In this document: positions 8,177-14,970 of the stretch, in pieces
Numbering within the stretch: position 1 is the stretch's first letter
Layout of the letters: every line of letters begins with the position of its first letter
Assembly: GCA_947630195.1 (NCBI GenBank)
Contig: CANRGQ010000018.1
Location: 1-21,110, forward strand
Length of the DNA: 21,110 bases
Source: an uncultured Bacilli bacterium
GTDB taxonomy: Bacteria > Bacillota_I > Bacilli_A > RF39 > UBA660
Direction: 5' to 3'
Program-made: the position numbers and the translations under genes
The notes under the pieces: model-generated
What the model was told of the DNA's origin: nothing
The model's input: only the letters and a program-made list of their open reading frames with translations
The model's database searches: none

Positions 8177-8783
8177 TGAAGAAGTAATTAACGAGTTAGA
8201 TAAATTAATTCCTAATCCGAGGTGTGAACTTGATTATACTAAGGATTATGAACTTTTAATTGCGACCATTTTATCGGCTCAAACGACAGATAAAAGAGTT
8301 AATATGGTAACCAAAACTTTATTTAAATATAGTTTAGATGAATTAGCTAATTTAGAGTTAAAAGTAATTGAAGATATAATAAGACCTATTGGGACTTATA
8401 CGAGAAAAGCAATTTATGTGAGTGAAGTAGCAAATAGACTTATTAAAGAACAAAACGGTAAGGTACCAAATGATAGAAAATACTTAGAAAGCCTTCCAGG
8501 TGTTGGAAGAAAAGTTGCTAATGTTGTTTTATCTAATCTTTTTGATGAACCAGCCATTGCGGTAGATACGCACGTGGAAAGAGTTTCCAAAAGATTAGGT
8601 TTTGCTAAAGATATTGATAATGTTTTAACGGTTGAAAAGAAACTTATGAGATCTTTTCCTAAAGAAAAATGGAGTCGACTTCATCATCAATTAGTTCTTT
8701 TTGGAAGATATACATGTAAGAGTATTAAACCAGAGTGCATGATATGTCCTTTTCACGATAAATGTAAATACAATAAGAACTAA
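8163..8783 (+). CDS. nth: Endonuclease III (DNA glycosylase/AP lyase)
   Basis: Excises oxidised pyrimidines and cleaves abasic sites. The helix-hairpin-helix is LPGVGRKVANVV with the catalytic Lys at 117, and the catalytic Asp is Asp135 in AVDTHVERVSKRLG. The C-terminus binds a [4Fe-4S] cluster through C-x6-C-x2-C-x5-C (CKSIKPECMICPFHDKC). The length of 206 residues is standard. The ATG at 8163 lies inside the dnaD reading frame, and translation is presumably coupled. It is the last gene of the repair/replication run. No terminator is seen before the next promoter. Confidence 0.96.
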   Translation: MKISSEEVINELDKLIPNPRCELDYTKDYELLIATILSAQTTDKRVNMVTKTLFKYSLDELANLELKVIEDIIRPIGTYTRKAIYVSEVANRLIKEQNGKVPNDRKYLESLPGVGRKVANVVLSNLFDEPAIAVDTHVERVSKRLGFAKDIDNVLTVEKKLMRSFPKEKWSRLHHQLVLFGRYTCKSIKPECMICPFHDKCKYNKN

Positions 8784-8786
8784 ATA

Positions 8787-8816
8787 TTGTAAAAACCTAT
8801 TATTTTGTATTAAAAT
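8787..8816 (+). promoter_or_regulatory. SigA-type promoter for the XRE regulator
   Basis: TTGTAA (8787-8792), an 18-base spacer and TAAAAT (8811-8816). Transcription would start near 8823, about nine bases before the ATG. Confidence 0.5.
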
Positions 8817-8831
8817 AAAATTGTGGTGTTT

Positions 8832-9962
8832 ATGATAGAGAGTAAATTTGGAAGTATAATTAGTAGTTTAAGAAAAGAAATGAATTTAACCCAAAAGGAT
8901 TTAGCAGACAAACTTGGTATTAGTGATAAAGCAGTTTCAAGATGGGAAACAGGTAAAAGTTATCCAACTTTAGAAATGATTTATCAAATTAGTAAATTTT
9001 TTAATGTTCCCTTTAATGATTTAATGACTGCCAGAGTTAGCGACAATGATGAAAATGATATAGTGGCTGGTATTGTTAAAGAATTTAATAAGATGAGTAA
9101 GAAGACAACGAGAATTCTTAAAGTTATTTTAATAATTTTACTTGCCTTTTCGTTAGTGGTTACTGGTGCTTTAATATTTAGTAACACTTATAATAAGTTC
9201 CATGTGTATGGAGTTTATATTGAAAGTGATGATTTTATAATTTATAGAGGAACTTACATTGATACTAATATTAAAGATACTTTAAATCTTGGATCAATAA
9301 AATTAAAAAATATTGAAATAAATGATAACGATATAGTTTCTGCTGATTTATATTATGTTGAAGATGGTAAAGAATTTGTTTTACAAACTTATTCATCAAT
9401 AGATAATATTTATTTTAGTAATTTAATTAGTTATATTAAAATTGATGAGTTAAGTAATTATTTAGATAATTTATATTTAAAAGTTAAAATTACAAATAAA
9501 AATAATATAAATAAAGAATATGTTGGGAAATTAGAATTTACAGAAGATTTTTCAAATAACAAATTATATAGCAATGATGATGTTTATGAAAATGATGAAT
9601 ATGTTCCAATTGATTTAAGTGATGAAGATATTGAAAAAATATTAATAAATAATAATTTTAATTCTTTAACTAAAAGAATATATACCAAAGATTTAGATAA
9701 ATATAAAATTGCTTATTTTGGCGATTATAAAAAAGTAGAATTTACTTATGAAGAAAACAATTTAAAATATAATTATATATATAATTTAGAAACTAATATT
9801 TTAGATGTTTCTATTAAAGATGGAAATAGTACGGAAATCGAAAATTATCAATATGATTATAAACAAAACAAAATTCTTGAGTGTCACGTCGGTAAATGCA
9901 ATAATTATAAAGATATTATGATTTTAATTAGAAATAATTTCTTGAATTTATTAACAAAATAA
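8832..9962 (+). CDS. Membrane-anchored XRE-family regulator with extracytoplasmic domain
   Basis: A 376-residue protein with three parts. Residues about 5-65 form an XRE/Cro helix-turn-helix (MNLTQKDLADKLGISDKAVSRWETG). A charged linker leads to one strongly hydrophobic helix (about 95-116). About 260 residues follow outside the membrane, Asn/Asp/Tyr-rich and apparently beta-rich, with a closely spaced Cys pair near the C-terminus (CHVGKC). The layout suggests a one-component receptor that binds DNA inside the cell and senses something outside; the ligand is unknown. The ATG at 8832 is chosen over the GTGs at 8823 and 8826, which form part of a GGTG ribosome binding site. It is more A+T-rich than the genes around it. 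It sits 98 bases before a secreted protein it may control, and no terminator separates them. Confidence 0.85.
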   Translation: MIESKFGSIISSLRKEMNLTQKDLADKLGISDKAVSRWETGKSYPTLEMIYQISKFFNVPFNDLMTARVSDNDENDIVAGIVKEFNKMSKKTTRILKVILIILLAFSLVVTGALIFSNTYNKFHVYGVYIESDDFIIYRGTYIDTNIKDTLNLGSIKLKNIEINDNDIVSADLYYVEDGKEFVLQTYSSIDNIYFSNLISYIKIDELSNYLDNLYLKVKITNKNNINKEYVGKLEFTEDFSNNKLYSNDDVYENDEYVPIDLSDEDIEKILINNNFNSLTKRIYTKDLDKYKIAYFGDYKKVEFTYEENNLKYNYIYNLETNILDVSIKDGNSTEIENYQYDYKQNKILECHVGKCNNYKDIMILIRNNFLNLLTK

Positions 9963-10003
9963 TAATTCTCGTTTTGGTAGAACTGTTCTTCTCGCAAATA
10001 TAG

Positions 10004-10022
10004 GTTGTCAAATTTCGACTAA
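10004..10022. promoter_or_regulatory. Inverted repeat over the -35: candidate operator or pair of 0A boxes
   Basis: GTTGTCAAA (10004-10012) and, on the other strand, TTAGTCGAA (10014-10022) face each other across one base. Each matches the Spo0A box consensus TTTGTCRAA at eight of nine positions. The repeat covers the -35 hexamer of the next gene, where binding could repress or activate. The neighbouring XRE regulator is an alternative binder. Confidence 0.4.
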
Positions 10023-10033
10023 AATTTTAAAAT
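10005..10033 (+). promoter_or_regulatory. SigA-type promoter for the secreted protein at 10061
   Basis: TTGTCA (10005-10010), exactly 17 bases, then TAAAAT (10028-10033). Confidence 0.6.
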
Positions 10034-10060
10034 TGAAAGTGGAAAGGAGATAAAAGGGAT

Positions 10061-10924
10061 TTGAAGAACATAAAGCTTATATTTTTTGCTTTAGTTAGTT
10101 TATTAGTTGTATTACCATTATATACTTATGCAGGTACAATTACTAATGATAATGGTGTAGTTATGACAGAAGAAGAATACAATAACTTTTTAAAGGCTTA
10201 TACTGAAGATTATATTATGCTAATGACTCAAGAAAATTATGACCATTTGAAAGAATTTGATTTTTCTAATGTTCAAACAAAAAACATTTATGTAGAAACA
10301 AAATATAATCCACATTTAGGAATAACTACAGATAAGGTAATAAGTAAAGAACAATTTGATAAAATTAATCCTGGTTTAAAACCTAATGTAAATGATGGCG
10401 GTGATTTTGAAGAAACTACAGCAAAAGAATTTTCTTTGGCACTTATTGGTGGAAACATTTGGAATCATGTTACAGCAACGGCTACTTGGAAAAGTATTCC
10501 ATCAACAAGATCTTTTGATTTAATCGGCTTTAGAGGATATGGTTTTAGATTTAGTGAAGGATCACAACAAGGAACACAAGTATACAAAGAAAATGGAACT
10601 AGAAAAAGTGTTTCTTATGGTTATAATGGTACTAATATTAAAAAGTTTAATCGCAGTGATGGCATAAATGCTGGTTATGGTATTTCGATGAATATTGTTA
10701 ATAATACTATATCCTATTTACAAACCACTACTGAATGCGATGTAGCTACAACTATTGATCATCCATCAATATATGCATCATATCAACATGCAATTAAAGA
10801 TATTACGCTAGCTGATTCCCAAAGTTATACTTTAGGTGGATCAGGTTTAGGATATGTATTTGTCTTTAATAATGGTATGTATCAATACTATGATGCAATG
10901 AATGGTTTATATTTAACATATTAG
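10061..10924 (+). CDS. Secreted protein of unknown family
   Basis: A 287-residue protein with a clear signal peptide (KNIKLIFFALVSLLVVLPL, likely cut after TYA at residue 24) and no membrane anchor or sorting signal, so it should be released or loosely bound. The TTG start is supported by AAAGGAGA at 10043-10050 and by the position of the signal peptide. The first third is acidic and helical (MTEEEYNNFLKAYTEDY). From about residue 125 it becomes beta-rich and aromatic (TATATWKSIPSTRSFDLIGF, YGYNGTNIKKF, SGLGYVFVFNNGMYQYY), suggesting a compact beta-sandwich. There is one Cys (about residue 225). I recognise no enzyme motif. The preceding gene is a transmembrane XRE regulator and the promoter carries a palindrome, so regulated secretion is likely; its target is unknown. 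Confidence 0.8.
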   Translation: MKNIKLIFFALVSLLVVLPLYTYAGTITNDNGVVMTEEEYNNFLKAYTEDYIMLMTQENYDHLKEFDFSNVQTKNIYVETKYNPHLGITTDKVISKEQFDKINPGLKPNVNDGGDFEETTAKEFSLALIGGNIWNHVTATATWKSIPSTRSFDLIGFRGYGFRFSEGSQQGTQVYKENGTRKSVSYGYNGTNIKKFNRSDGINAGYGISMNIVNNTISYLQTTTECDVATTIDHPSIYASYQHAIKDITLADSQSYTLGGSGLGYVFVFNNGMYQYYDAMNGLYLTY

Positions 10925-11122
10925 TATATATCTATAAAAACTTAACAAAGGTTTAAAAAATTTAAAAATTATTTCTCAGGTCATTTTATTAATTTTCTAG
11001 CGGTATTTTTGGCTTTTTGTGATATCGCTATAACAAATATTAGACAAAAGCAAAGTCCATGGAAGCATAGGCTGCAAGAAACAGATGTGCAGAAATGACA
11101 TATACTATTTATACTAGACCTT
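10925..11122. other. Non-coding stretch with hairpins before a strong terminator
   Basis: No + strand gene is present. Two hairpins can be read: TAGCGGTAT/ATATCGCTA (10998-11006/11022-11030) and CTGCA/TGCAG (11072-11076/11088-11092). A direct repeat TATACTA occurs at 11101-11107 and 11110-11116. The stretch ends in the terminator at 11123. It is either a long 3' untranslated region or a small RNA. On the - strand, a 34-codon ATG frame (11101 down to 10997) and an overlapping frame ending at 10981 encode hydrophobic peptides without a ribosome binding site. Confidence 0.35.
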
Positions 11123-11153
11123 GGATACAATTTAGATGATTGTATCCTTTTTT
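11123..11153 (+). terminator. Intrinsic terminator upstream of spoIVA
   Basis: A perfect 9-bp stem GGATACAAT/ATTGTATCC with a 7-base loop and six T residues. It isolates spoIVA from upstream transcription. Confidence 0.9.
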
Positions 11154-11154
11154 G

Positions 11155-11182
11155 GCATAAACTTTATTTTTTATCATAGCAT
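11155..11182 (+). promoter_or_regulatory. SigE-type promoter for spoIVA
   Basis: GCATAAA (11155-11161), a 13-base spacer, then CATAGCAT (11175-11182) fits the SigE pattern KMATATT-N13/14-CATACANT at most positions. The ribosome binding site AAGGAGAG starts 10 bases further on. In B. subtilis spoIVA is transcribed by SigE in the mother cell, which agrees. Confidence 0.6.
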
Positions 11183-11205
11183 TAAGTAGATAAAGGAGAG
11201 AAGTT

Positions 11206-12684
11206 ATGGAAAAAGAAAATATAATATCTTCAATAGCTAAAAGAGGAAATGGGGAAATATACTTAGGTGTCGTTGGAGCCGTTAGAACTGGTAAATCAAC
11301 TTTTATTAAACGTTTTATTGAAAATTTAGTGGTACCTAATATAACTGAAGATTTTGATAAAAAGAAATGTTTAGATGAAATTCCTCAAAGTGCCGAAGGT
11401 AAAACAATTATGACGACAGAGCCGAAATTTGTGCCAAGTAATGGAGCCAATATTAAGGTGGATAATTTTGAAACGAATATTAAACTCGTAGATTGTGTAG
11501 GTTATGTTATTCCAGAGGCTAATGGGTATGAAGATGAAGATGGAAACCCTAGAATGGTTAAAACTCCATGGTTTCCGGATGCCATTCCCTTTGTGGAAGC
11601 CGCCGAAGTAGGAACGGAAAAAGTTATTAAAGACCACTCCACAATAGGGATAGTGGTAACTACTGATGGTTCTTTTGGGGAAATCAAAAGAGAAAACTAT
11701 ATTGAAGCCGAAGAAAAAATTGTGAGTGAATTAAAAGAGATAGGTAAACCTTTCATTGTGGTTTTAAATTCCTCGCATCCAACGAATACAGAAACAGTAG
11801 AGTTATCAAGGTCCCTTAGTGATAGTTATGATGTTCCGGTTATGCCAATTAATGTGGAAGCCATGAATGAAAAAGAAATCATGAATATCTTAAAAGAAGC
11901 TTTATATGAATTCCCGGTTTTAGATATTTTAGTTAATATGCCTGAGTGGGTTCACGTTCTTCCAAATACTAATGAAATTAAGGCCCACTATTTAGATAAG
12001 ATTAAAGAAAGTGTCGTAAGTGTTTCTAAGGTCAAAGATATTGATTATATTACGAGTCATTTTGAAGATAGTGAATATATTTCGAAAGCTTATATTAGTG
12101 AGTTAGATACGGCAAGTGGAACCGTAACCATTAATCTAGAAAGTCCAAATGAATTATATAATGTGACTTTAAAAAGTTTCATGGGGGAAAGTGCGACAAC
12201 GAAAGCAGGACTATTAAAGATATTTGCGACATATAAAGAAAACAAAGAAGAAACTGAAATGATTAGAAGTGCGATGAAACAAGCCAAAACAACTGGTTAT
12301 GGCATAGTTTATCCAACTTTAAAGGATATGAAGTTAGAAACCCCAGAAATAGTGAAACAAGGAAGCCGTTATGGCGTTAAATTAAAAGCGATTGCTTCCA
12401 GTATTCATTTAATGAAAGTGGATGTGGAAAGTACATTTGAACCAATTATTGGAAGTGAGTTACAAAGTAAAGAATTAATCGATTATTTAATGAAAGATTA
12501 TGAAACAGACCCAAGTAGTATTTGGAAAAGTGAAATCTTTGGTCGTAGTTTAGAGGTTATTGTCGGCGAAGGCATTCAAGCTAAGCTAAATATGATGCCT
12601 GAAAATACCCGTTTCAAACTTTCAAATACCGTTACAAAGATTGTTAATAAGGGCTCTAATAACTTAATTGCCATTGTTTTATAA
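11206..12684 (+). CDS. spoIVA: Stage IV sporulation protein A (coat morphogenetic ATPase)
   Basis: SpoIVA polymerises around the forespore in an ATP-dependent way and forms the base layer of the spore coat, recruited by SpoVM. The length is 492 residues, the same as in B. subtilis. The N-terminal ATPase domain has Walker A GAVRTGKST with Lys30, followed by the LVDCVGYVIPEANG segment and the GIVVTTDGSFGEI region. The C-terminal end (KGSNNLIAIVL) matches the conserved tail needed for SpoVM-dependent localisation. The ATG at 11206 has AAGGAGAG six bases upstream. The gene stands alone between two terminators. Its intactness is strong evidence that this lineage forms, or recently formed, endospores. 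Confidence 0.97.
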   Translation: MEKENIISSIAKRGNGEIYLGVVGAVRTGKSTFIKRFIENLVVPNITEDFDKKKCLDEIPQSAEGKTIMTTEPKFVPSNGANIKVDNFETNIKLVDCVGYVIPEANGYEDEDGNPRMVKTPWFPDAIPFVEAAEVGTEKVIKDHSTIGIVVTTDGSFGEIKRENYIEAEEKIVSELKEIGKPFIVVLNSSHPTNTETVELSRSLSDSYDVPVMPINVEAMNEKEIMNILKEALYEFPVLDILVNMPEWVHVLPNTNEIKAHYLDKIKESVVSVSKVKDIDYITSHFEDSEYISKAYISELDTASGTVTINLESPNELYNVTLKSFMGESATTKAGLLKIFATYKENKEETEMIRSAMKQAKTTGYGIVYPTLKDMKLETPEIVKQGSRYGVKLKAIASSIHLMKVDVESTFEPIIGSELQSKELIDYLMKDYETDPSSIWKSEIFGRSLEVIVGEGIQAKLNMMPENTRFKLSNTVTKIVNKGSNNLIAIVL

Positions 12685-12718
12685 GGAAAATATGTCAAAA
12701 ATAAGTTAATTTAAGAGT

Positions 12719-12745
12719 AAAATTGCGATAATATCGCAATTTTTT
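12719..12745 (+). terminator. Intrinsic terminator after spoIVA
   Basis: A perfect 11-bp stem AAAATTGCGAT/ATCGCAATTTT (12719-12729/12733-12743) with a 3-base loop, ending in a T-run. Confidence 0.9.
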
Positions 12746-12756
12746 AATATTTTTTA

Positions 12757-12855
12757 TTGATTTTAATAAATTTTTTTGATAATCTTAATATGTGAGGACA
12801 ATACGTCCGAAACAATTAGATGTTGTTTAAAAACGAATATGAGGAGGTAAGAAAC
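12757..12855 (+). promoter_or_regulatory. Promoter region and structured leader of hup
   Basis: A candidate promoter is TTGATT (12757-12762), 17 bases, TAATCT with a TG extension (12778-12785), which is imperfect. The leader then has two small hairpins: GGAC/GTCC around 12796-12808, and AAACAA/TTGTTT ending near 12828. GAGGAGGT (12841-12848) is the ribosome binding site. Confidence 0.4.
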
Positions 12856-13128
12856 ATGTCTAAACAAGAATTAGTAGAAATCGTTGCTGAAAGAGCAGAA
12901 CTTTCAAAAGCTGCCGCTGCTAGAGCAGTAGATGCTGTATTTGAAGGTGTAACTACTGGACTTAAAAAGGAAGGAAAAGTTACTTTAGTTGGTTTTGGTA
13001 CTTTTAGTGCTAAAAAAAGAGCTGCTAGAGAAGGTATTAACCCTCTAACTAAAGAACCTTTAAAAATTCCTGCAAAGACAGTTGCTTCATTTAAAGCAGG
13101 AAGCAAATTAAAAGATGCTTTAAACTAA
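12856..13128 (+). CDS. hup: HU-type DNA-binding protein
   Basis: Histone-like dimer that bends and compacts DNA. The 90-residue protein starts MSKQELVEIVAERAELSKAA (dimerisation helices), contains GKVTLVGFGTFSAKKRAARE, and the DNA-binding arm is recognisable as GINPLTKEPLKIPAKTVASFKAG, the standard HU signature, with a KLKDALN end. The ATG at 12856 is chosen because GAGGAGGT lies 7 bases upstream and HU proteins begin here. The frame extends upstream to an ATG at 12820, but that would add an acidic leader not found in HU and has no ribosome binding site. Codon use (GCT, GGT, AAA) suits high expression. It is monocistronic, with its own terminator. Confidence 0.96.
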   Translation: MSKQELVEIVAERAELSKAAAARAVDAVFEGVTTGLKKEGKVTLVGFGTFSAKKRAAREGINPLTKEPLKIPAKTVASFKAGSKLKDALN

Positions 13129-13152
13129 TAAGTAAAAATTTAGTAAATAAAA

Positions 13153-13176
13153 GGTTAGCAAATGCTAATCTTTTTT
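13153..13176 (+). terminator. Intrinsic terminator after hup
   Basis: A 7-bp stem (13153-13159/13164-13170, one G-U pair) with loop AAAT, then six T residues. Confidence 0.85.
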
Positions 13177-13203
13177 GTTTTTATATATTTTTTAGGTTAT
13201 AAT
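13175..13203 (+). promoter_or_regulatory. SigA-type promoter for the 13218 gene
   Basis: TTGTTT (13175-13180), 17 bases, then TATAAT (13198-13203). The -35 is built into the T-run of the hup terminator. The expected start near 13210 leaves a leader of about eight bases. Confidence 0.65.
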
Positions 13204-13217
13204 AGAAGTGTGATAGT

Positions 13218-14234
13218 ATGAAAAATAAAAATATAATAATTTTAATAGTTAGTTTAATTTTAATAACTGTTCCTTTTTTTATAAATGTTTATACCATTTT
13301 AAAATTAATCTCTTTAGTAGTGGGCATAATGTTATTTGATATTTATTTAGTAACTTTAAAAAAGGTAGGTTTATTTTGGCTTATTTATTTACCTATTTTA
13401 TTACTGGTATTTACTTATAGCCTAGATTATATTAAAACCTATACTTTAGATATGAGTCCTATTTATATTTTGGAAAATAAAATGAATAAAGATGTATCGG
13501 TATATAATAGTTTATTTTACCGCGTATATAAATGTGAAGATGAATATATCTTTGATAATGAATATCAAATGAATTTTGCCTGTGATACTAAATTAATGAA
13601 TGACATGGATATTAACACTCTTCTAGCGGAGCCTTCAACTTCATATAAAAAATATAGCCATAAGTTTATTAAGGTTACGGGTAAGATTAGTAAAATAATT
13701 GGAAAAAGTAAAATTGAAATGCAAGAATATACAACTTCCGATAAAGATATCAATGGTTATGTTAAATTTAATGATGAAAGTAAATTAGTTATATATTTAA
13801 ATGAAGAAGAAATAAAAAATTATAAAATATATGATTATATAACCGTAGTGGGTCTTTTAGATAATTTTAAGAAAAACGAAGAAGAGTTAACACTTATTAA
13901 TACGAAAGTCGAAGATAATGATTTGTATAGTCATTATAAATTAGAGGTTATTGAAAGTAATACTTGTGATAAATCTTTAAAAGAGTATACGGATAATTTT
14001 TATACCGTTTGTATTGATGATGTTTTTGTCAATTACGATGTCGGTAATTATGAACTCGATTACGTTTTAAAAGATGGGAAGTTTACTTTTGAAGATTTAA
14101 TAAAGGATGCTTTAGTTAAGAGTGAAGATGATTATAACATCTATGAACTTGATAAATTTAATATTCTATCCTGTAATAATAAAAATATTATAATGAAAAA
14201 AGATTTAGGATTTGATTATTCTTTGTGTGATTAA
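13218..14234 (+). CDS. Three-helix membrane protein with OB-fold-like outer domain
   Basis: A 338-residue protein of unknown function. Three hydrophobic helices fill the N-terminus (about 5-22, 27-46, 51-69). The remaining 270 residues are hydrophilic and probably extracytoplasmic. Residues about 143-235 (KFIKVTGKISKI... LVIYLNEEEI... YDYITVVGLLDNF) have the strand order of the OB-fold group of tRNA_anti-like proteins: V-G-x-I, then a polar loop, then V-x-G-x-L. That group is mostly of unknown role, so nucleic-acid binding should not be assumed. Six cysteines fall into three close pairs in the outer part, suggesting disulfides. The ribosome binding site is weak (GTGTGAT). It has its own promoter, and the next gene also has one. 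Confidence 0.75.
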   Translation: MKNKNIIILIVSLILITVPFFINVYTILKLISLVVGIMLFDIYLVTLKKVGLFWLIYLPILLLVFTYSLDYIKTYTLDMSPIYILENKMNKDVSVYNSLFYRVYKCEDEYIFDNEYQMNFACDTKLMNDMDINTLLAEPSTSYKKYSHKFIKVTGKISKIIGKSKIEMQEYTTSDKDINGYVKFNDESKLVIYLNEEEIKNYKIYDYITVVGLLDNFKKNEEELTLINTKVEDNDLYSHYKLEVIESNTCDKSLKEYTDNFYTVCIDDVFVNYDVGNYELDYVLKDGKFTFEDLIKDALVKSEDDYNIYELDKFNILSCNNKNIIMKKDLGFDYSLCD

Positions 14235-14237
14235 CAC

Positions 14238-14266
14238 TTGATACAAGCAAAGAAATGTGTTATACT
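14238..14266 (+). promoter_or_regulatory. SigA-type promoter for the methyltransferase gene
   Basis: TTGATA (14238-14243), 17 bases, TATACT (14261-14266). It is among the best promoter matches in the window. Confidence 0.7.
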
Positions 14267-14292
14267 AACTATACAAGAAACGGGGAAAAGAA

Positions 14293-14895
14293 TTGGAACA
14301 TTATTTTACCAATCCGGAAAATTTAAAAAGTGAAATTAGATGCATAAAATTTTCATTGGATGCATATGATTTTATGTTTAAAAGTGATAATGGAGTTTTT
14401 TCGAAAAATAGAATAGATTATGCTAGTTTATTTTTGGTTAAAACTTTTTTAGCTACAAATAAAAAAGAAGTAAATAGTATTTTAGATATTGGTTGTGGTT
14501 ATGGTTTTATTGGCATTACTTTAAGTAAAATCTTAAATAAGCATGTCGATATGATTGATATAAATAAAAGAGCGGTGCATTTATGTAAAATGAATATTGA
14601 AGAAAATAAAGTGGATTGTACATGCGTAGAAGGAAACATCTATGAGGGAGTAGATAAAAAATATGATTTAATTATTACTAATCCTCCCATTAGAGCGGGT
14701 AAAAAAGTTTTAATGGAATTTTTAGAAGGGGGATTAGCAAGATTAAATAAAGATGGGGAACTTTGGTTTGTTATATCCAAAGATCAAGGGGCGAAAAGTG
14801 TCAAAAAAGTGCTTGAAAAGTCAAGCAGTTGTGGAATTATTGCAAAAAGTAAAGGGTTTTGGGTAATTTCTGCCAAAAATTTATTGACTTCATAG
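14293..14895 (+). CDS. Class I SAM-dependent methyltransferase, RsmC-like (YbxB-type)
   Basis: A 200-residue protein probably methylating guanine N2 in rRNA. It begins EHYFTNPENLKSEI, contains LDIGCGYGFIGI (SAM-binding motif I), DINKRAVHLC (motif II) and NPPIR (the catalytic NPPY/F-type motif of N2-guanine methyltransferases), then GELWFVISKDQGAKS. The B. subtilis relative ybxB also lies directly before rpoB, which supports orthology. The single-domain length matches YbxB and is about half of E. coli RsmC. The TTG start is preferred: GGGGAAA lies a few bases upstream, and the family start EHY follows immediately. The exact rRNA target is not shown by the sequence. Confidence 0.88.
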   Translation: MEHYFTNPENLKSEIRCIKFSLDAYDFMFKSDNGVFSKNRIDYASLFLVKTFLATNKKEVNSILDIGCGYGFIGITLSKILNKHVDMIDINKRAVHLCKMNIEENKVDCTCVEGNIYEGVDKKYDLIITNPPIRAGKKVLMEFLEGGLARLNKDGELWFVISKDQGAKSVKKVLEKSSSCGIIAKSKGFWVISAKNLLTS

Positions 14896-14912
14896 TCAAA
14901 TGTTGATAAAAT
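14884..14912 (+). promoter_or_regulatory. Promoter for rpoBC with a hairpin over the -35
   Basis: TTGACT (14884-14889), 17 bases, TAAAAT (14907-14912). The -35 is the left arm of the inverted repeat TTGACT-TCAT-AGTCAA (14884-14899), which also spans the methyltransferase stop codon. The leader to the rpoB GTG would be about 50 bases. Confidence 0.6.
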
Positions 14913-14970
14913 TATAAATTGGTGACATGTTCGAATTTTCAAATTTAAAAAAATGTATAGGGGTGATATC

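Noticed and set aside
9978..9990. LexA-type box in AGAACTGTTCT upstream of the secreted protein gene
   Set aside because: The palindrome has one central base, whereas the Firmicute LexA site needs GAAC-N4-GTTC.
10061..10924. Assigning the secreted protein to a toxin, lysin or adhesin family
   Set aside because: I see a signal peptide and a beta-rich body but no catalytic or binding motif that supports a specific family.
11035..11120. tRNA, RNase P or riboswitch in the region before spoIVA
   Set aside because: AAAGTCCATG recalls a piece of RNase P RNA, but the other conserved segments are missing. No T-loop sequence or recognised aptamer core is visible.
11371..11687. Two minus-strand frames opposite spoIVA
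   Set aside because: They lie within a full-length, well-conserved gene, overlap each other and show no protein family features.
12820..12855. Upstream ATG giving HU a 12-residue N-terminal extension
   Set aside because: It has no ribosome binding site, the extension is foreign to HU proteins, and GAGGAGGT serves the ATG at 12856.
12816..13106. Minus-strand frame of 96 codons opposite hup
   Set aside because: It is a shadow of the HU coding strand, with Ala/Ser/Leu composition produced by the HU codons and no ribosome binding site.
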